DNA of 64,000 nucleotides from Campylorhamphus procurvoides. Lineage: Eukaryota > Chordata > Aves > Passeriformes > Dendrocolaptidae. Shown one piece after another: positions 1-40,000 of the stretch (position 1 is the stretch's first letter; each line of letters opens with the position of its first letter). Made by a program: the position numbers and the translations under genes. The stretch covers positions 1,179,418-1,243,417 of the forward strand of contig WBMV01004463.1 in the NCBI GenBank assembly GCA_013396655.1. Direction: 5' to 3'. Below the pieces are notes generated by a model. It made no database searches. It was not told where the DNA came from and saw only the letters and a list, made by a program, of their open reading frames with translations.

Positions 1-906
1 CTCTGGCTGCAAAATCCATCAGTGACTCCGCCTTAACGAACGTGGTTAGGGAAAAGTGGGATTTTTTTTCCCACCAAGGATGTGGACTTCATGGTGTGTG
101 GCAGATCAGGAGCTCCTTCACCACTGTGAGCATAGTGAAGCCATGTCAGCTGAAGGACACAGAAGCTGACTCCTAACACTGGGTTTTCTTGACGAGGTCA
201 AAGCTGTGGTTCAGCCATTCTGCTGTTGGCTGCCTGAATCTAATTATTTCTTTTTGCAGAATATGAATTTGTTGCATTTTAGATATTTATCATAGAATTT
301 ATCATAGAATCACAGAGAAGTCATCTAGGCCAACCCCACTGATGTGGGTGGTGACATCTTTCACTAGACCAGGTTGCACGGGGCCCCATCCAATCTGGCC
401 TTGAACTCTTCCAAGGATTAGGCATCCACCACTTCTCTAGGCAACTGGTGCCACTGTTACCACCCATTGTAACTCTGTCTTCATTACATCCATTATAAAT
501 CTACTCTTTCAGTTTAAAACCATTTTCTCTTGTCCTGACACTACAGGCCTTGTTAAAAACTTGTTATAAGCCCCCTCTAAGTCCTAAAAAGTCTCAATAA
601 GGTTTCCCCAGAGCTGTCTCTTCCCCAGGCTGGACAACCCCAGCCCTCTCAGCCTAATTTGGCTTTATTATACAGCTGTTAAGCTGTCACAGAGGAGCTT
701 GTTCTTATTTTGAAAGGCCAGAAGTCATTCTTAATTTCAGGCTTTGGGACTTAAGAGAAGCACGACTGCTCCTCTTCCACACTGCCAGGACCAATCACTT
801 GTGCTTTGGAATGGGTTGGAGAAACCATCTGCTCGGACGGAGTGAGGATGGAGAGTTTTTCTCTCTTGCCTTGAAGTTCATGGCTTTTCTTATCTTTGTC
901 TCCCAG
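1..906 (+). other. EGFR intron 12-equivalent, 3' part
   Basis: Non-coding sequence before the first exon in the window. Apart from the reversed CR1 copy at about 288-690 I see only unique sequence. The polypyrimidine tract and acceptor lie at about 888-906. Confidence 0.8.
288..690 (-). mobile_element. CR1 LINE 3' fragment (reversed)
   Basis: Read on the minus strand this ends with the CR1 3' terminal words (TTCTATGAT-like repeats are the complement of ATCATAGAAT at 291-310). In the given orientation it shows the familiar avian CR1 antisense signature: CATAGAATCACAGAG, ATCTAGGCCAACCCC, ACTAGACCAGGTTG, TTTAAAACCATTTTCTCTTG, then CCCCAGGCTGGACAACCCCA and GCCCTCTCAGCC. It is a 5'-truncated non-LTR retrotransposon copy, non-functional, inside an EGFR intron. 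Confidence 0.85.
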
Positions 907-28331
<27,425 letters not shown>

Positions 28332-29240
28332 CCATGGAGAATTTCTTCTTGCAGCAAGGCAAGCCAGACTCTTAAGTGAACTACGTGGCTGCTGCAAGAA
28401 TGGACTCTGGCTCAGAGCAAATGGCAACTGCAATGCATCAGGAAGCACACCCCTCCTTTTCAGCACGGGGGCTGAAACTGTAAGTCCTATCTGATGGTAG
28501 TTTGGGTCTTTTCTTGCCCATTTCCATTTAATACCTGAGGCCCCCAGCCTGCACTCGGATGTGTGTTGGGATGGAGCAGGATCTTCCTGGACTGAAGAAA
28601 TGTGGATGCATTCCTTTCATTTTCAAATGGTAGCACGGTAAAAAGCCACTCTGGGACGAACTTGAGAGCTGTACACATTGTACAGTCAAATTCCTTTTCC
28701 ACAGCCTGTATTTTTATAAATGTTTCTAACAGAATTTTTGGATCTTTTACGAGATCAGATGCTTGTACTGCTGTTCTGCTTTGTGGTGCTCGGATCACCA
28801 GCAGGAAAAAAAATATTACCAATAGTTTTCCAAAACTCTTGGAACAGAAACTCTTATTCCAAACCACCGGATTTTTACAAATCGGCTCCATATACTGCCT
28901 TTTGGCCCAAAGGTGAGAAGTGCATCTGGGGGAGGTATGGGCAATTCTGCCCATGGGTTGGATGGCTCCAGGAGAAAGTAGCACAAAGAGCAAAATGGCA
29001 CAACACATCACCTGCTGACCACTACTGCTGAAAACTGACAGAAGGAACTCACCTCAAAGTCATCTGTACGTGATTCTAAAGTGCTGACTTTAGAATCTTA
29101 TGGTCAAACCCAAGACTTTTTTTTTCCTGATCCCTTATGCAGCTGTCAAGTTGTCAAAATGTCTTTCTTCTTCAACAAAACTGTTAAAGATGTTGCCATA
29201 ACTGAAAAATGAAGTGTCAAATAATGTTTAACAGACTTTA

Positions 29241-29318
29241 ATTAAATGTCAAGGAAATGCAAATGGTGGCAAATTGGAACATTCACGAGACAGACTGGAA
29301 GAACTGTACTAAATTAAA
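29241..29318 (+). terminator. Candidate early poly(A) signals (ATTAAA x2)
   Basis: ATTAAA occurs at 29241-29246 and 29313-29318, about 0.9-1.0 kb after the stop codon. These are the common variant hexamer in AT-rich context. Either could give a short-UTR EGFR mRNA. There is no direct proof of use. Confidence 0.3.
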
Positions 29319-30242
29319 CTTGACTAGGGCAAGAAACACAGGTAGCTCTAGCCAAGCAGTTTTATTTCCCTTCTTAAAGGGGTTCAGAGCAGAAATCATT
29401 TTCCCTTACACATTTGGCAAAGAAAAGGGGTATGTAAGAATTACAGTTCAAGGCAGAATATTGCCATTTGCTGTTCCACGTTGGGGCAGAGGCTGAGGCT
29501 GGTTACATGTCCCTTTGGGGTTACATATTCTGGCAATGCAGGAGGCACAGTGAGAATGAATTAAGGAAAGAAAGAATAATCTGAAGTGATGGAAAATATT
29601 ATCTCCCTCTTCTGAAACACAGGGCTGCCTACTCCTTCTTTAAAATACACACCATCATCTTCTGGTTATCAGTGTGCTATAGGCAGGTGAGGCAAGGCTA
29701 AGATTTTAGCTTCATAGTAAAAATCAATCACAGCAGCAAAAGCAGCTACTCTTTCCAGTGACCCATAAAATTATTCCATCATTAACATTTCTTATGAGTG
29801 TAGGAGGAGTAAAGTGCCTAAAGTGTGAATTTAGTCAGTCATTTAGATGCATCCCACCAGCAACTGGGCAGGGCTATTTTAATCAAACCACTAGATCAGA
29901 AAGCAAATGCTCATCTGGGGACAAAGGCCCTTAACTAGTTGAATGTTGGCAACTTGCTTGAGGGCAGCATAAGCAGCTGACTGGCGGAGGATCTGTGGTC
30001 TATATTAAGTAGCAAGAAACAGTCAAATTTATGCTGCCACTGTGTTTTGAATACATCAGTATGTGTTTCAGTTTAAGTGTTGCCTCTGAAGTCCAAGATC
30101 AAGCAGCAAATCCTCAGAACACTGTTTTTACAGATTTGTTGAGGAAAGGAGAGGAACAGTTGTGTGGAATGGCCCCTTTTATAAATAACATGGTGTAAAA
30201 TGCATTACACACAGCTTGTGTGTGTACAGTAGCTCATGGGCC

Positions 30243-30545
30243 ACACTGCAGTCAGGGTAAAGCTCTGAGGGGACCAGGGACAGCACCAGGGAAGGGCTGG
30301 AGCTGCGTCAGGGCAGGGTCAGGGTGGATCTCAGGGAAAGGTCCTTCCCCCAGTGGGTGGTGGGCACTGACCAGGCTCCCCAGGGCAGTGGGCACAGCCC
30401 CAAGGCTGCCAGAGCTCCAGGAGGGTTTGGGTGATGCTCTGGGGCACAGGGGGTGACTCTTGGGGATGGGCCTGGGCAGGGCTGAGGGCTGGACTGGATG
30501 GTCCTTGTGGGTCCCTCCAGCCTGGTATATTCTCTGACTTTGTGA
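30243..30545 (+). mobile_element. CR1 LINE 3' end (forward), inside the EGFR 3' UTR
   Basis: A GC-rich block typical of the CR1 3' part in birds: CTTCCCCCAGTGGGTGGTGG, GGCACTGACCAGGCTCCCCA, GGCTGCCAGAGCTCCAGGAG, then GGACTGGATGGTCCTTGTGG and the terminal TATTCTCTGACTTTGTGA. It is 5'-truncated and non-coding. It stands out sharply from the AT-rich flanks. Confidence 0.9.
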
Positions 30546-33500
30546 TATTGGGATAGAATCTAAAGATTGTCCTGTTTGGTAGGTGTGTCTCACCATGACC
30601 AAGTCCCAGGCACAGTGGTCTGGAGGATTACGACATTTGACTTTGATTATTAGTGGCTTGTATTTCAAACACTAACCAAAATTCAGTTCCCACGTCCAAT
30701 TAGCAGCAGATTTCTCCTTGCATTCCTGAGAGCAGCTTTGTTTTGTTGCTCTCACAAGCAGGCAACATGCATGCACAGGCATCGCTGCGTTTCTCCACCC
30801 ACTGCCTTGGGAGAAATGTACATAAAACTATAAAAAGATCTTAACAGAATTCACAGATAATTTTTTCGGTTTGCTAAATCTGTTATGTCTCCAAGCAGAA
30901 CACTAGAAAATCACACAGTGTATGTTCTCCCACAGGATCTTTTGAACACTACTGAACAAAGGAATTTATTGATGTTTTGGCTTAATCTGTTAGCTAAAAC
31001 AAGAAAGCCACTGGGTAGTAGCAATATGTATCATCAGCATTATGTAACATAAAAATTACTTAATAGAGGTTAATACGCTTGCCCTTTTAAAACAATTTCG
31101 GAGGGATTCAGCAGCAATTCATTGCTAGAAACAAGGAGATTCATCTAAAAATTAGTTTCAGTTTGAAAGAGCATCACATTTTGAATGTGATTTTTTTTTT
31201 GTTGAAAAAAGTAGGAAAAAGGATGTAGGGCCATAAACTCTCATTACAAATGTAAATTCCAGCTTGATGAGATCTGCTATATTGTGTAGTATTTCTAGTA
31301 AACAGGCATCCTGTAAGCTGTGATTTGTAAATTGGCAGGTCAGTAATGATTCAAAAGCCAGCAAAACCACAAAAAATGGATAAAAAACCAGGGGCAGATA
31401 CAGTGGCACTGGGAGTGGATGGGACTGCTGCTGTTGCTGGAGGCACAGGTGCTGTGCAGGGTGATGTTCACAAGGTAACAGGGAACAGCAATACACCAAA
31501 TTATTTCCAGCAGGATAAAAACCAAAAAACAAACCAGAAAAGAACCAATAAGCAGCTGAAATGTCCTGCTTTTCCCACTGCAGCTCATTGCACATTTAAC
31601 AGCAAGGAGGCCCCTGCAGATCATAGGTGCTTATACAGGCAAACATGGTTAGGCAGCATAAATCAACATCCAAAAATAACTTGAAAGTTCAGCTGGAGGT
31701 GTGGGTAGAAAAGGCTGATTTTAAAAACACAGCCAAATAGGGAAATGTAGCATGCCACAGCCACTTCTAAAACCTGAGTCTTACTAATCAAGAAAATTCA
31801 AATTTCCCTTTCTACTGTGTTTCTCATGGAAGGCAAAAGAAAACACAAGTTAGTCCTTAGCATCTATCATAAAGCAGCAGTTAACACAGAACTTTGCAAT
31901 AATAATTTAGGACTTTTAATAACCACTCAGTATATGCAAATGTAAGTTAAGTGAAGAGCCTTCATCTTATTTTGATGTGATTGTGTACAGTGTCAGTGCA
32001 CTTGACTTCATTTTGGGCCTTGGGTTGTTTTCTTCTGCTGCAAAGGGAGTTGGCCTGGGAAATTTCCTTCATGTTGCAGTTGATCTTATTGAGTAAATTC
32101 ATCCAAAGGCCAGGATGTTTCCAGCTGACAGGCAACACTGCAGTGAGTTTTCCAGAGAGAGCAGTTGGAACTAGATGGTGGTTTCTGGAATGCCTCAAGG
32201 TGATGCCCCATCCCACCAACCTCACCATCAGATGGCCATGTGGAGCCCTGGTGTTAGGAAATGCAGTTGACATGGTCTATTTGAAAGGAAGGGTCTTGTG
32301 TAGGGAGAGTAATGCCATGGAAGGGCTGCATCTGGCTAATTCACACCCAAAACAGCTGCTGAATTTGCCCAGGGCCGCTGAGTGTTCCTGCAGGTAGAGG
32401 TGTCTCCTGTCCCTCCTGCTGGCTCGATGTGAAGCCCCCTTGCAGAGATTGCTTCCACAAAAAGCAATGTATGTGGCATTCATACTATGGGGCATATCCC
32501 TTCTCTTCCCTGGGAGATAGAGTTAGGCTTACAACAGTGTCACAGGACCTCAAACAGCTTGGAGAGGTCCCATCACAAGGGGCCTGAGGTGCCCTTGGTC
32601 TGTCTGTGGATGCTCCAAGGTGCCAAGGACGAACTTTGCATTTCCAGACAAGCGCTCATTTTTCCCATTCAGAGTGCAACATCTGTCGGTATCACCACTG
32701 CCTCTCACATGAGCAGCTATGGGACTGGCTTTTGTTTCCCCCAATGTTTATCTGTGAGGAAACATCTGAATCAGGACCAAATGTGAAAATGTACCTGTGA
32801 CCTTCTTTTTCATGGAAACTGTATGCTCGTAAAATGTCAAACTCTGTGTAGAACACTCAGCAAGGATGCTTTGTAGTGTTTTGTCACCACTGGTTCAAAT
32901 TTTTATATTGGGATGCCATTTTCTAGCTTTCTTTTTGTAAGTGCTCCCTCTTTGTTCTGACATACAACTTTCAAGGAGCCTTTTTAAAATAATAAGGAAA
33001 ATAACAGGAAAAAAAAAAGAAAAGGTTTATACAAAAGAAAAACATGACACCTTCAAGTAGCTTTTCAAATGGGCTGCATTAAGGACCAAAGATGTAACGT
33101 CTTGTTTTCTTGCTTTAAAGAAATAAGGTATTGATCACCACTTCCACAGCCTCTCATTGCAGAGAAGAGCTACTTATCTCCACTCTTCCCTGGGGCTGGG
33201 TCTGACCCCAACTGAGGCAGGAGAGCTTGGCAGGAGGGCAAGGCCTGTCCATAGAAGACCAAATCGAATATCAGGACCAGGTATCACTTTGGGGCCAAAC
33301 CTACAGCTTCTACTCCATATTGCACTTAATGCAATAGCTAAACAGGGAAAAAAAGAAGCAAATACAGAATGTTTTGGCTCAGTATCAGGAAAAAATACAG
33401 TGATGTGAAGATGAGACATGATGATATAATTAGGGGGGTTTTTGTGTGAGGAAGTCTGTAGGCAGACAGTGAGACTTTAAAAGATAACACTTTTGGTTAT

Positions 33501-33946
33501 ATATTACTTCAGTTGCGCAGGGGAGTTGAAATCCTGGCGCTTCCATGACACTCTTTACTTTCTGCAGATCACCTGTGCTACCACGGCCCTGTGGACTGAG
33601 AATTATGGGCTGGTGTAACCTCTTCTTTCTATGCAGGGAGAGAAAACTGTGTTTATAGTAGGCTGTACCACAGTTCATGGCCAAGCTAACCCCCAACAGC
33701 ATCCAAAAATGGGTTTCCCAGGGGAAAAAAAATGGTAAGTGGAGACCCTCCTGGCAGAAGACATGGCATTTGTTGCACTGGTGAAGTCAACAGGCAAAAT
33801 GCCTTTGGCCAAGATTCGGGGCTGGTGCTTCACCAATTCTGCCATCCTGCTCCTACACGGTGCAGATGGGGCTGTCTGGATGTGTAACAGCACAGGTTCT
33901 GGGTCTTTCTGTAGCTCTCTCTGTGAAGTAATGGATTTTTATGATT

Positions 33947-33952
33947 AATAAA
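33947..33952 (+). terminator. Candidate canonical poly(A) signal AATAAA
   Basis: AATAAA in ATGATTAATAAAATG, 5.6 kb after the EGFR stop. This is the first canonical hexamer I noticed downstream of the stop codon. A distance of this order fits the long human EGFR UTR. Confidence 0.4.
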
Positions 33953-34000
33953 ATGAAAATCGGAAATCAAAAGTGCCACTAAACAATGGGACTGGTAGAA

Positions 34001-37000
34001 GGTGTTGTTCCTATGTAGCCAACACAGTACATCCTTTCCAGTCACACTGGAGTTTATCTTCTTACCTCTCACAAGCTAGCTGGAGAGCGTGCATTTGCAA
34101 CCACCATCAATGTTATCCTCATATTTTATGAAAGGGAACAATCAAAGTAGTTTTCTGCAATGGTGGGAGGCTTGGCTCACATACCTACGTTATTTCTTAA
34201 TCCTACATTCCAAATACTGTTTCCCTTGAAAGTAATGAGATGTTTCAACTGATCACGCTGAGAGTACAAAACAAGGCTAATGTTGAGTGATTTTTGAAAA
34301 TCCCTCACAATAATCAGAGATCCTATGGATCCATTGCCCGTTTTAGGCTGCTTTGTATTGATGCAATCAACCGGATATGAGGTGTAATGCCTTGTTTTTG
34401 TTAAACTGTCAAGCAATATATTCATAGATACAGTCGGTACCCTCACAGCATTGTAAAGTTACTCAGCTATGAAAGCACTATTTGTACAATAAGAAACTCT
34501 TGACTTTTATATGGTTTAATGGTTTATACTGTTGATCAAAGATTGTTTGTATATGAGCGATAAAAAAATGAGGTGTATATTATTCTTTTTAATTGTTTTT
34601 AATTCTTGGAAAACTTTTATTGTAATATACTGTTGTATTTGGGGGGGATCAAAAAGCAGTGGCTAGCTTGTAGCTTGTAGCCAGAGAAGAACTTACATGT
34701 TCTTTACTGATGGACTTAGATTTTTTTCTGGTAACATTTGTCACCTTGGGGATTTATCCAGAGCTTAGTGAAGCTAGAAACAGCACCCTTTCCTCTCTCC
34801 AAGTCTCTTTGGCTCTCTGTGCACAGTGCTGGAGTTTCATAATGTGAGCAATAATACAGGTAACACTCGTGACCAATGGAAGTGCAATATGAAAGCCCAG
34901 GTGCTGCTTATTAGGGCCCTAAAAATGCTGCTCTTTTACATTGCATGGCAGGTTCTCACTTCACTTTCATGGCAAGAGCAGAAGCAGAGTGAAAGCAATC
35001 CCTCAAAAGCCTCCTCCGTGTGACACGTGGCATATGAAGCCACAGTGCTGGCCGTTCCTTAATTGTTAAGCTAAGGCAAAATCAAGTCAACCAGGGGCAC
35101 ACTGATGACTTACACTAGGCAGAAAGAGGAATTCTGTTAGCAGAGGCAGTCAAATGAAGCCCCAGTGTCCCCTGAGTATTGGTGTTATCCAACTGATCAA
35201 ATGTGTAGCAAATAAAGATTAAAGGAATTGCAGGGTCCACGTAACAGAGCAAGGTACAAGACAGTAAAGAGAGAAGCCAGAACTGACAGTATGCATTCAG
35301 CCTGGATAGGTCCCCGGTACCACAATTAGTAAATAAAATAATTTTTGTCTTTATAGATGAACTTTGTATACAGAGAAAAAAAAAAGCCACTACAGCACCT
35401 TTCTCATTTTCATCTTTCCATCCAGTCCCTTCCAGTACGTAGGCTGCATGTTTTACCAGCTTGACCTACTTTATGCAGAAACGATGTAGTCTTAATCCTC
35501 ATATTACTGGTTCTCAGAAATGTCTAATGCGTATTAATGCATGATATTTTTATTTTAATAAAAGTAATTGAATAAATCTTTGCTCTTCTGGCACATGATT
35601 TCCCCCACTCTTTAGTAATCAGCTTGCTTGAGAAGATTCTAGATAAGTTAGTATTCCTATGAAGAATAATTAGTATTAATATCGAAAAGGAAACTGAAAT
35701 ATATGTTGCACCTCTGTGAAGGACAGAAAACAACTTGTAGATTAAAGGTCATTATCACACAGGAAGCTACTGTTCTCTGTATCTGACAGAGGCAGAGCAA
35801 TGCCTCTGTACTTCAGACAGGTGGGGACACTGATGTGCTAAATCCCATTGCTGAAGCAGCAAAAGAAAGGGACAAAAGAGAAGAATGGTGTAAGCATGGG
35901 AAAGTGCAGATATCTGGGAAGGATGAGCATTCAGAAATTCCACTGAGTTCAGTGCTGTCAGCTTCAAATACACATAAAAGTGACAGAGGGTGCAAGAGCA
36001 GAAGACAGCCAAAGAAACACAGCTGCAGTTTAACTCTATTATCTGCCTGCACAGGATATGGCAGATTAAGATAAGATAAAGAAAATTGCTATTTAAAGAT
36101 ACAAGTCTCTTCCACATGCTCCATCACTATCAGCAGCAGCACTAAGGAAGCTCCTTTGGCACTCCTGACCTTGACCCTGGAAAACAACAGTCATCCTCTG
36201 GGAAACTGATCTGAATGCCAAACAATTGCATCAAATCAGGTAAGACATTTATAAGGCAGACAATAAAAGAGCCAACGTGCTCTGAAGAGGCTCAAAGCCG
36301 TAGGCAGACCATCTATGCTGGCAGCTGGGGCAGACTTCCACTCCTCTTCCAGCACTGGACATGGACAGGCTACACCATCACTCTTCAGGGCAGGCACATC
36401 TCAACAGCAACTAGTCACAAGTGGCCTTGTTGGTTCCTGTCCTGTGCCTGCCAGCTGGAATGACGCCTCTGCAGCAGCATTTGGTGAGGGGTATTTGTAC
36501 CAGGCACTGGTCTGGCAAGAAAGAGGGACCTGGCAATTACCAAAGGCTGGGAACAGCAGAAAAGGCGACTCAGCCTCCTTGTGTTTGCTGGCAGAGACAG
36601 GCTTTGTTCTTGTGCCAGAGCCCACCTGGGTCAGAGCCACGGCAGACGCCCAGGAGGGGTGGCACTGGCATGGCAGGCACAAAGGGACATGTTCTGCTCA
36701 GAGTGCTCAGCAGCATGAGGTGGCCTGCTTGGAGCCCACCTGTAAGTGTGTATATATGGGGGACTGAGCCTTCAATCCCACAGTGTGAATCACTGTTGCT
36801 ATTTTAGCTGAGAGGGGAGCTGGAACTGCAGATCAGGTGATGCTTTAAATTGTTTGTTGGGAATTGAAATCTCTCTAATAAGCACCATCTGTGTGAAGTT
36901 CAACACCAGAGCTCCTGTTGCAGAAAGCCTTTTCCTTGAAAATGTGTTTTCTTTCTAAAGTGAGCAGAAGGAATGTTATTTAATGCCTGTGTTGACCCCA

Positions 37001-40000
37001 GAGACTGCTGCCCTCAGTGACTTACAGCCCTGTGAAACTGAACTAGCTCAGAAATAGCACAATAAGTGTTTGTCATCTTTATCTTGTATTGTATGGGATG
37101 GTTTGCACCTTTTTTTTCCCTTTTTTGGGAGGATGCAGATTTAAGGATGCACTAGACTTCACTGGACACTGTTGCTCACACAGGAGCAATGATGATATAA
37201 GAGATGGATATTCTTGTCTCACAGACAGCTGTTATTTAGCCAAATCTGTACTGGCACTGATTTAGCAAGCCAAAGTACAGCTAATAAGGGATAAAGCTGG
37301 CTGTATAGATTTCCATCTAGCTCTTGGAGCTGGTTAAATCATCAAAAGCTGAGGATCTGTGTGTGACTTAATGGTCGTGGGTAAGAAATACAGAACATAC
37401 AACCTCTACCACTGCCCATGGAGACCAAGCCGTGCTGGGTCAAACCAAGCTGGGCTAGGCACACATGGCACAGGGATGCAGCTCTGGTGCAGCAGTGGTG
37501 GCATCCTTGGGGCACAGGGCTCAGCCCTGAAGCCAGACATCCTATGGGGCACTTGTAGAATGCATCTGCAGCTATTTGAGATTTCAAAAAGGAAATGGAG
37601 CTTGCAAAGCCTGTGTGGGACTACCTCTATTACCCCTGCCCTTAGAAAGAGCAGCAGAAGGAAAGCTAATAGTGCCCCCTCTTGGAAGGAAGAAACTCTT
37701 GTCTACAGCACACACAGCTTTAAAATAGGTCTCCCAACAAACAGAGTTGAAAAAATGAGCTTGTGTAGGCGATATATTTTCCAGCCCATTTGGAGTATGG
37801 GTTCATGGTACATTTAATCCAGCCTACGTATGGGCTGCTGCTGGGAGGGTCGCTGCACTGATCCAAGGGCAAATTAATCCTTCTCTTTGGCAGTTTTATT
37901 CCAGCAGACTTGCAAGGCAATCGCATGCACCATGGAGCTGACTTCTGGCATGACAACACACACAAGGGACACGACCATACCCCTTGGTGACAAGTGTACA
38001 AGTGACAGCATCATAACAAGTGTGAGATCCTCCTGCCCTCAGAAGCTCTTGTGCATGTTACTGTAAAGCAGTTCTATTGCCTCGGTTCTCAGCTATTGGG
38101 TTTCCTCATGCCTTGCAAGTAAAGCAATACTGTGTAGATAATGCTGTGAAGAATCTTAAAATAAGGCAAATAGGCTGTGTCAGGACAAACAGGTTTAGGT
38201 TCGTGTTTGGGTTGTGATCATTATACTCCTGGTAGGAAGAATTCTTCATCCAGCCTCTTTATTCCTTGTGAGAATGCTCCAGCACAGATTTATGGCAATG
38301 CAGCAACAAAAAAGGCCTTTTTCAGTGAATGGCAGTTTTAGAAAACCCATGGCTTTGCCTAATGCAAACAATGCCTCCACATACTTTTAAAAATTAATAT
38401 ATAAGCCCTCAGGGCTCGCTAATGCAAAATTATTTTTAGTACTTCTTTTATCAGTTTAGAATCCAGTGGAGATCTGCCTAAAAAATCTGTCCACTTTATG
38501 TTTTGCTGCTGTGAATAATGATGCTGCAATAGATTTGTAAACAAGTGAGCCTCTGAATTATTCTCAGGTGCTGAGGTGACAAACCTAGCTTCCCTCAGAC
38601 ATCAGTCGTGTCAGTGGGGACAGGTAACAAAATGTCTGTGTGCCAAAAAATGAGAACTTTGGGAGCAGAGGGCAATGGGCATGGCTGTGGGACACAGCTC
38701 TGTAAGTAACATGTGACATTACAAGAGCACAAAATTGTCCCTGTCCTGAGAGCCAACCTGCTCTTCTCCAGTTTCATATCAAAGCAAACCCATGCTGATA
38801 AGCCTGCTGAGGAAGTCTTTGGGTGCCAACAGGGCTTCCCCCACCACAGGACAGGCAGCAGCAAGGTCCACCTTCGTGGTGACTTGATGGTCAGGCTGCC
38901 TCCAATGGGAACTTGAAACCAACACACAGCAGCAGGCAGGCACTAGGCAATTCCTGTGGGAATCAGTGATCTATATGTAATTAAACCAAATGTGATTAGG
39001 CAATAGTTATTAGAGGTAGCAGGGATCCCAAATTCACCTTGGCAAGCATCCTTGTCAGAGTGCTAATTGCATTGGCTTTCTAATGCTTCCCTTCAATAGG
39101 GACTGGTGCTGATCAATAGGTCACTTCTCCCAGAGGGACAGTGCTCACTGTAAAGCTTCAAATCATTATTTAGCCAGAGATGAGCCCACTGAAATGCCAG
39201 GAGTTGAGCCAGCTGGGAGAATTTTCACCAGGCTGGTTTACAGGAGAAGCCAGGGGAAGAAGACAAGAAGGTGTAGGTGACACATTCAGACTATCCAAAG
39301 GAATTCTGGAGAGACCTTCATGGTGACCCTGGCTGCTTCACAGTATTTGACTCGAATTTAGTCTTATAAGGACCATGGGAGGTAGGAAAGCATGTTGCAC
39401 ATAGGTAATAAAAATAGCTGCTTCTTTTTTTTTCACTTTAGAAAGAACAAAATAAACACAACTTGGCCTAGTGTGGGACGGCCTAGGAGGGAGGAGCAAA
39501 TAGATGTTGGTGTGACTGCACAAGGGCTATCAAGATAGAAGAATTACATATTTTTTAAGGACAGGAACAAAACTTGGTGGAGGGCTGAGCTAAGAAGAGC
39601 CACGTCAGAGACTGGTTGACTGGCTTGGGAAAACTGGCATTTTCTTTAAAATAAATCTGTGCCAGAATTTGGTCGAGGTTGAGTGACCAAAGACATGTGC
39701 ATACACAGAGCATTGTATTTCCTAAGTTATTAGCTGTATCCCTTTCTTTGTGAACATGCTGTTCTTTGGTTTGTGATAAAGGCTTGAGCCCTCCAGAATG
39801 CTTTGGAGAGGGTTAGGTAGATTTGCTCCTTGGATGGTCTTTTGGACTTGGATTCTTTAGTGGAGGGGGATGTTGGAAGTGGCCTTTGGGGCATGTCACA
39901 GGAAGGGAAGTGACTGTAGGTCCTGCCTGGAAGTGGCAAGAAGCATGGGCTGTAACAGAAGGCAGTTTGGAGGAAGCACATTAGAAGTCAATTTCTGAGC

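Larger units (their letters stand above)
28332..34000 (+). other. EGFR: EGFR 3' untranslated region (3' end uncertain)
   Basis: It begins after the TGA at 28331. No splice acceptor or coding frame with EGFR similarity follows. Human EGFR has transcripts with short (about 2 kb) and long (about 6 kb) 3' UTRs, and a comparable length here would end between about 29.3 and 34.6 kb. The end coordinate given is set by the AATAAA at 33947. The AT-rich stretch 34450-34640 could extend the UTR. A CR1 copy is embedded at 30243-30545. Confidence 0.5.

Noticed and set aside
28487..29011. 174-codon minus-strand frame opposite the EGFR 3' UTR
   Set aside because: It overlaps the start of a known UTR, shows no family resemblance, and nothing suggests antisense translation.
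36215..36807. Overlapping + frames of 150 and 128 codons past EGFR
   Set aside because: Two different frames over the same DNA, no domain and no flanking splice sites.
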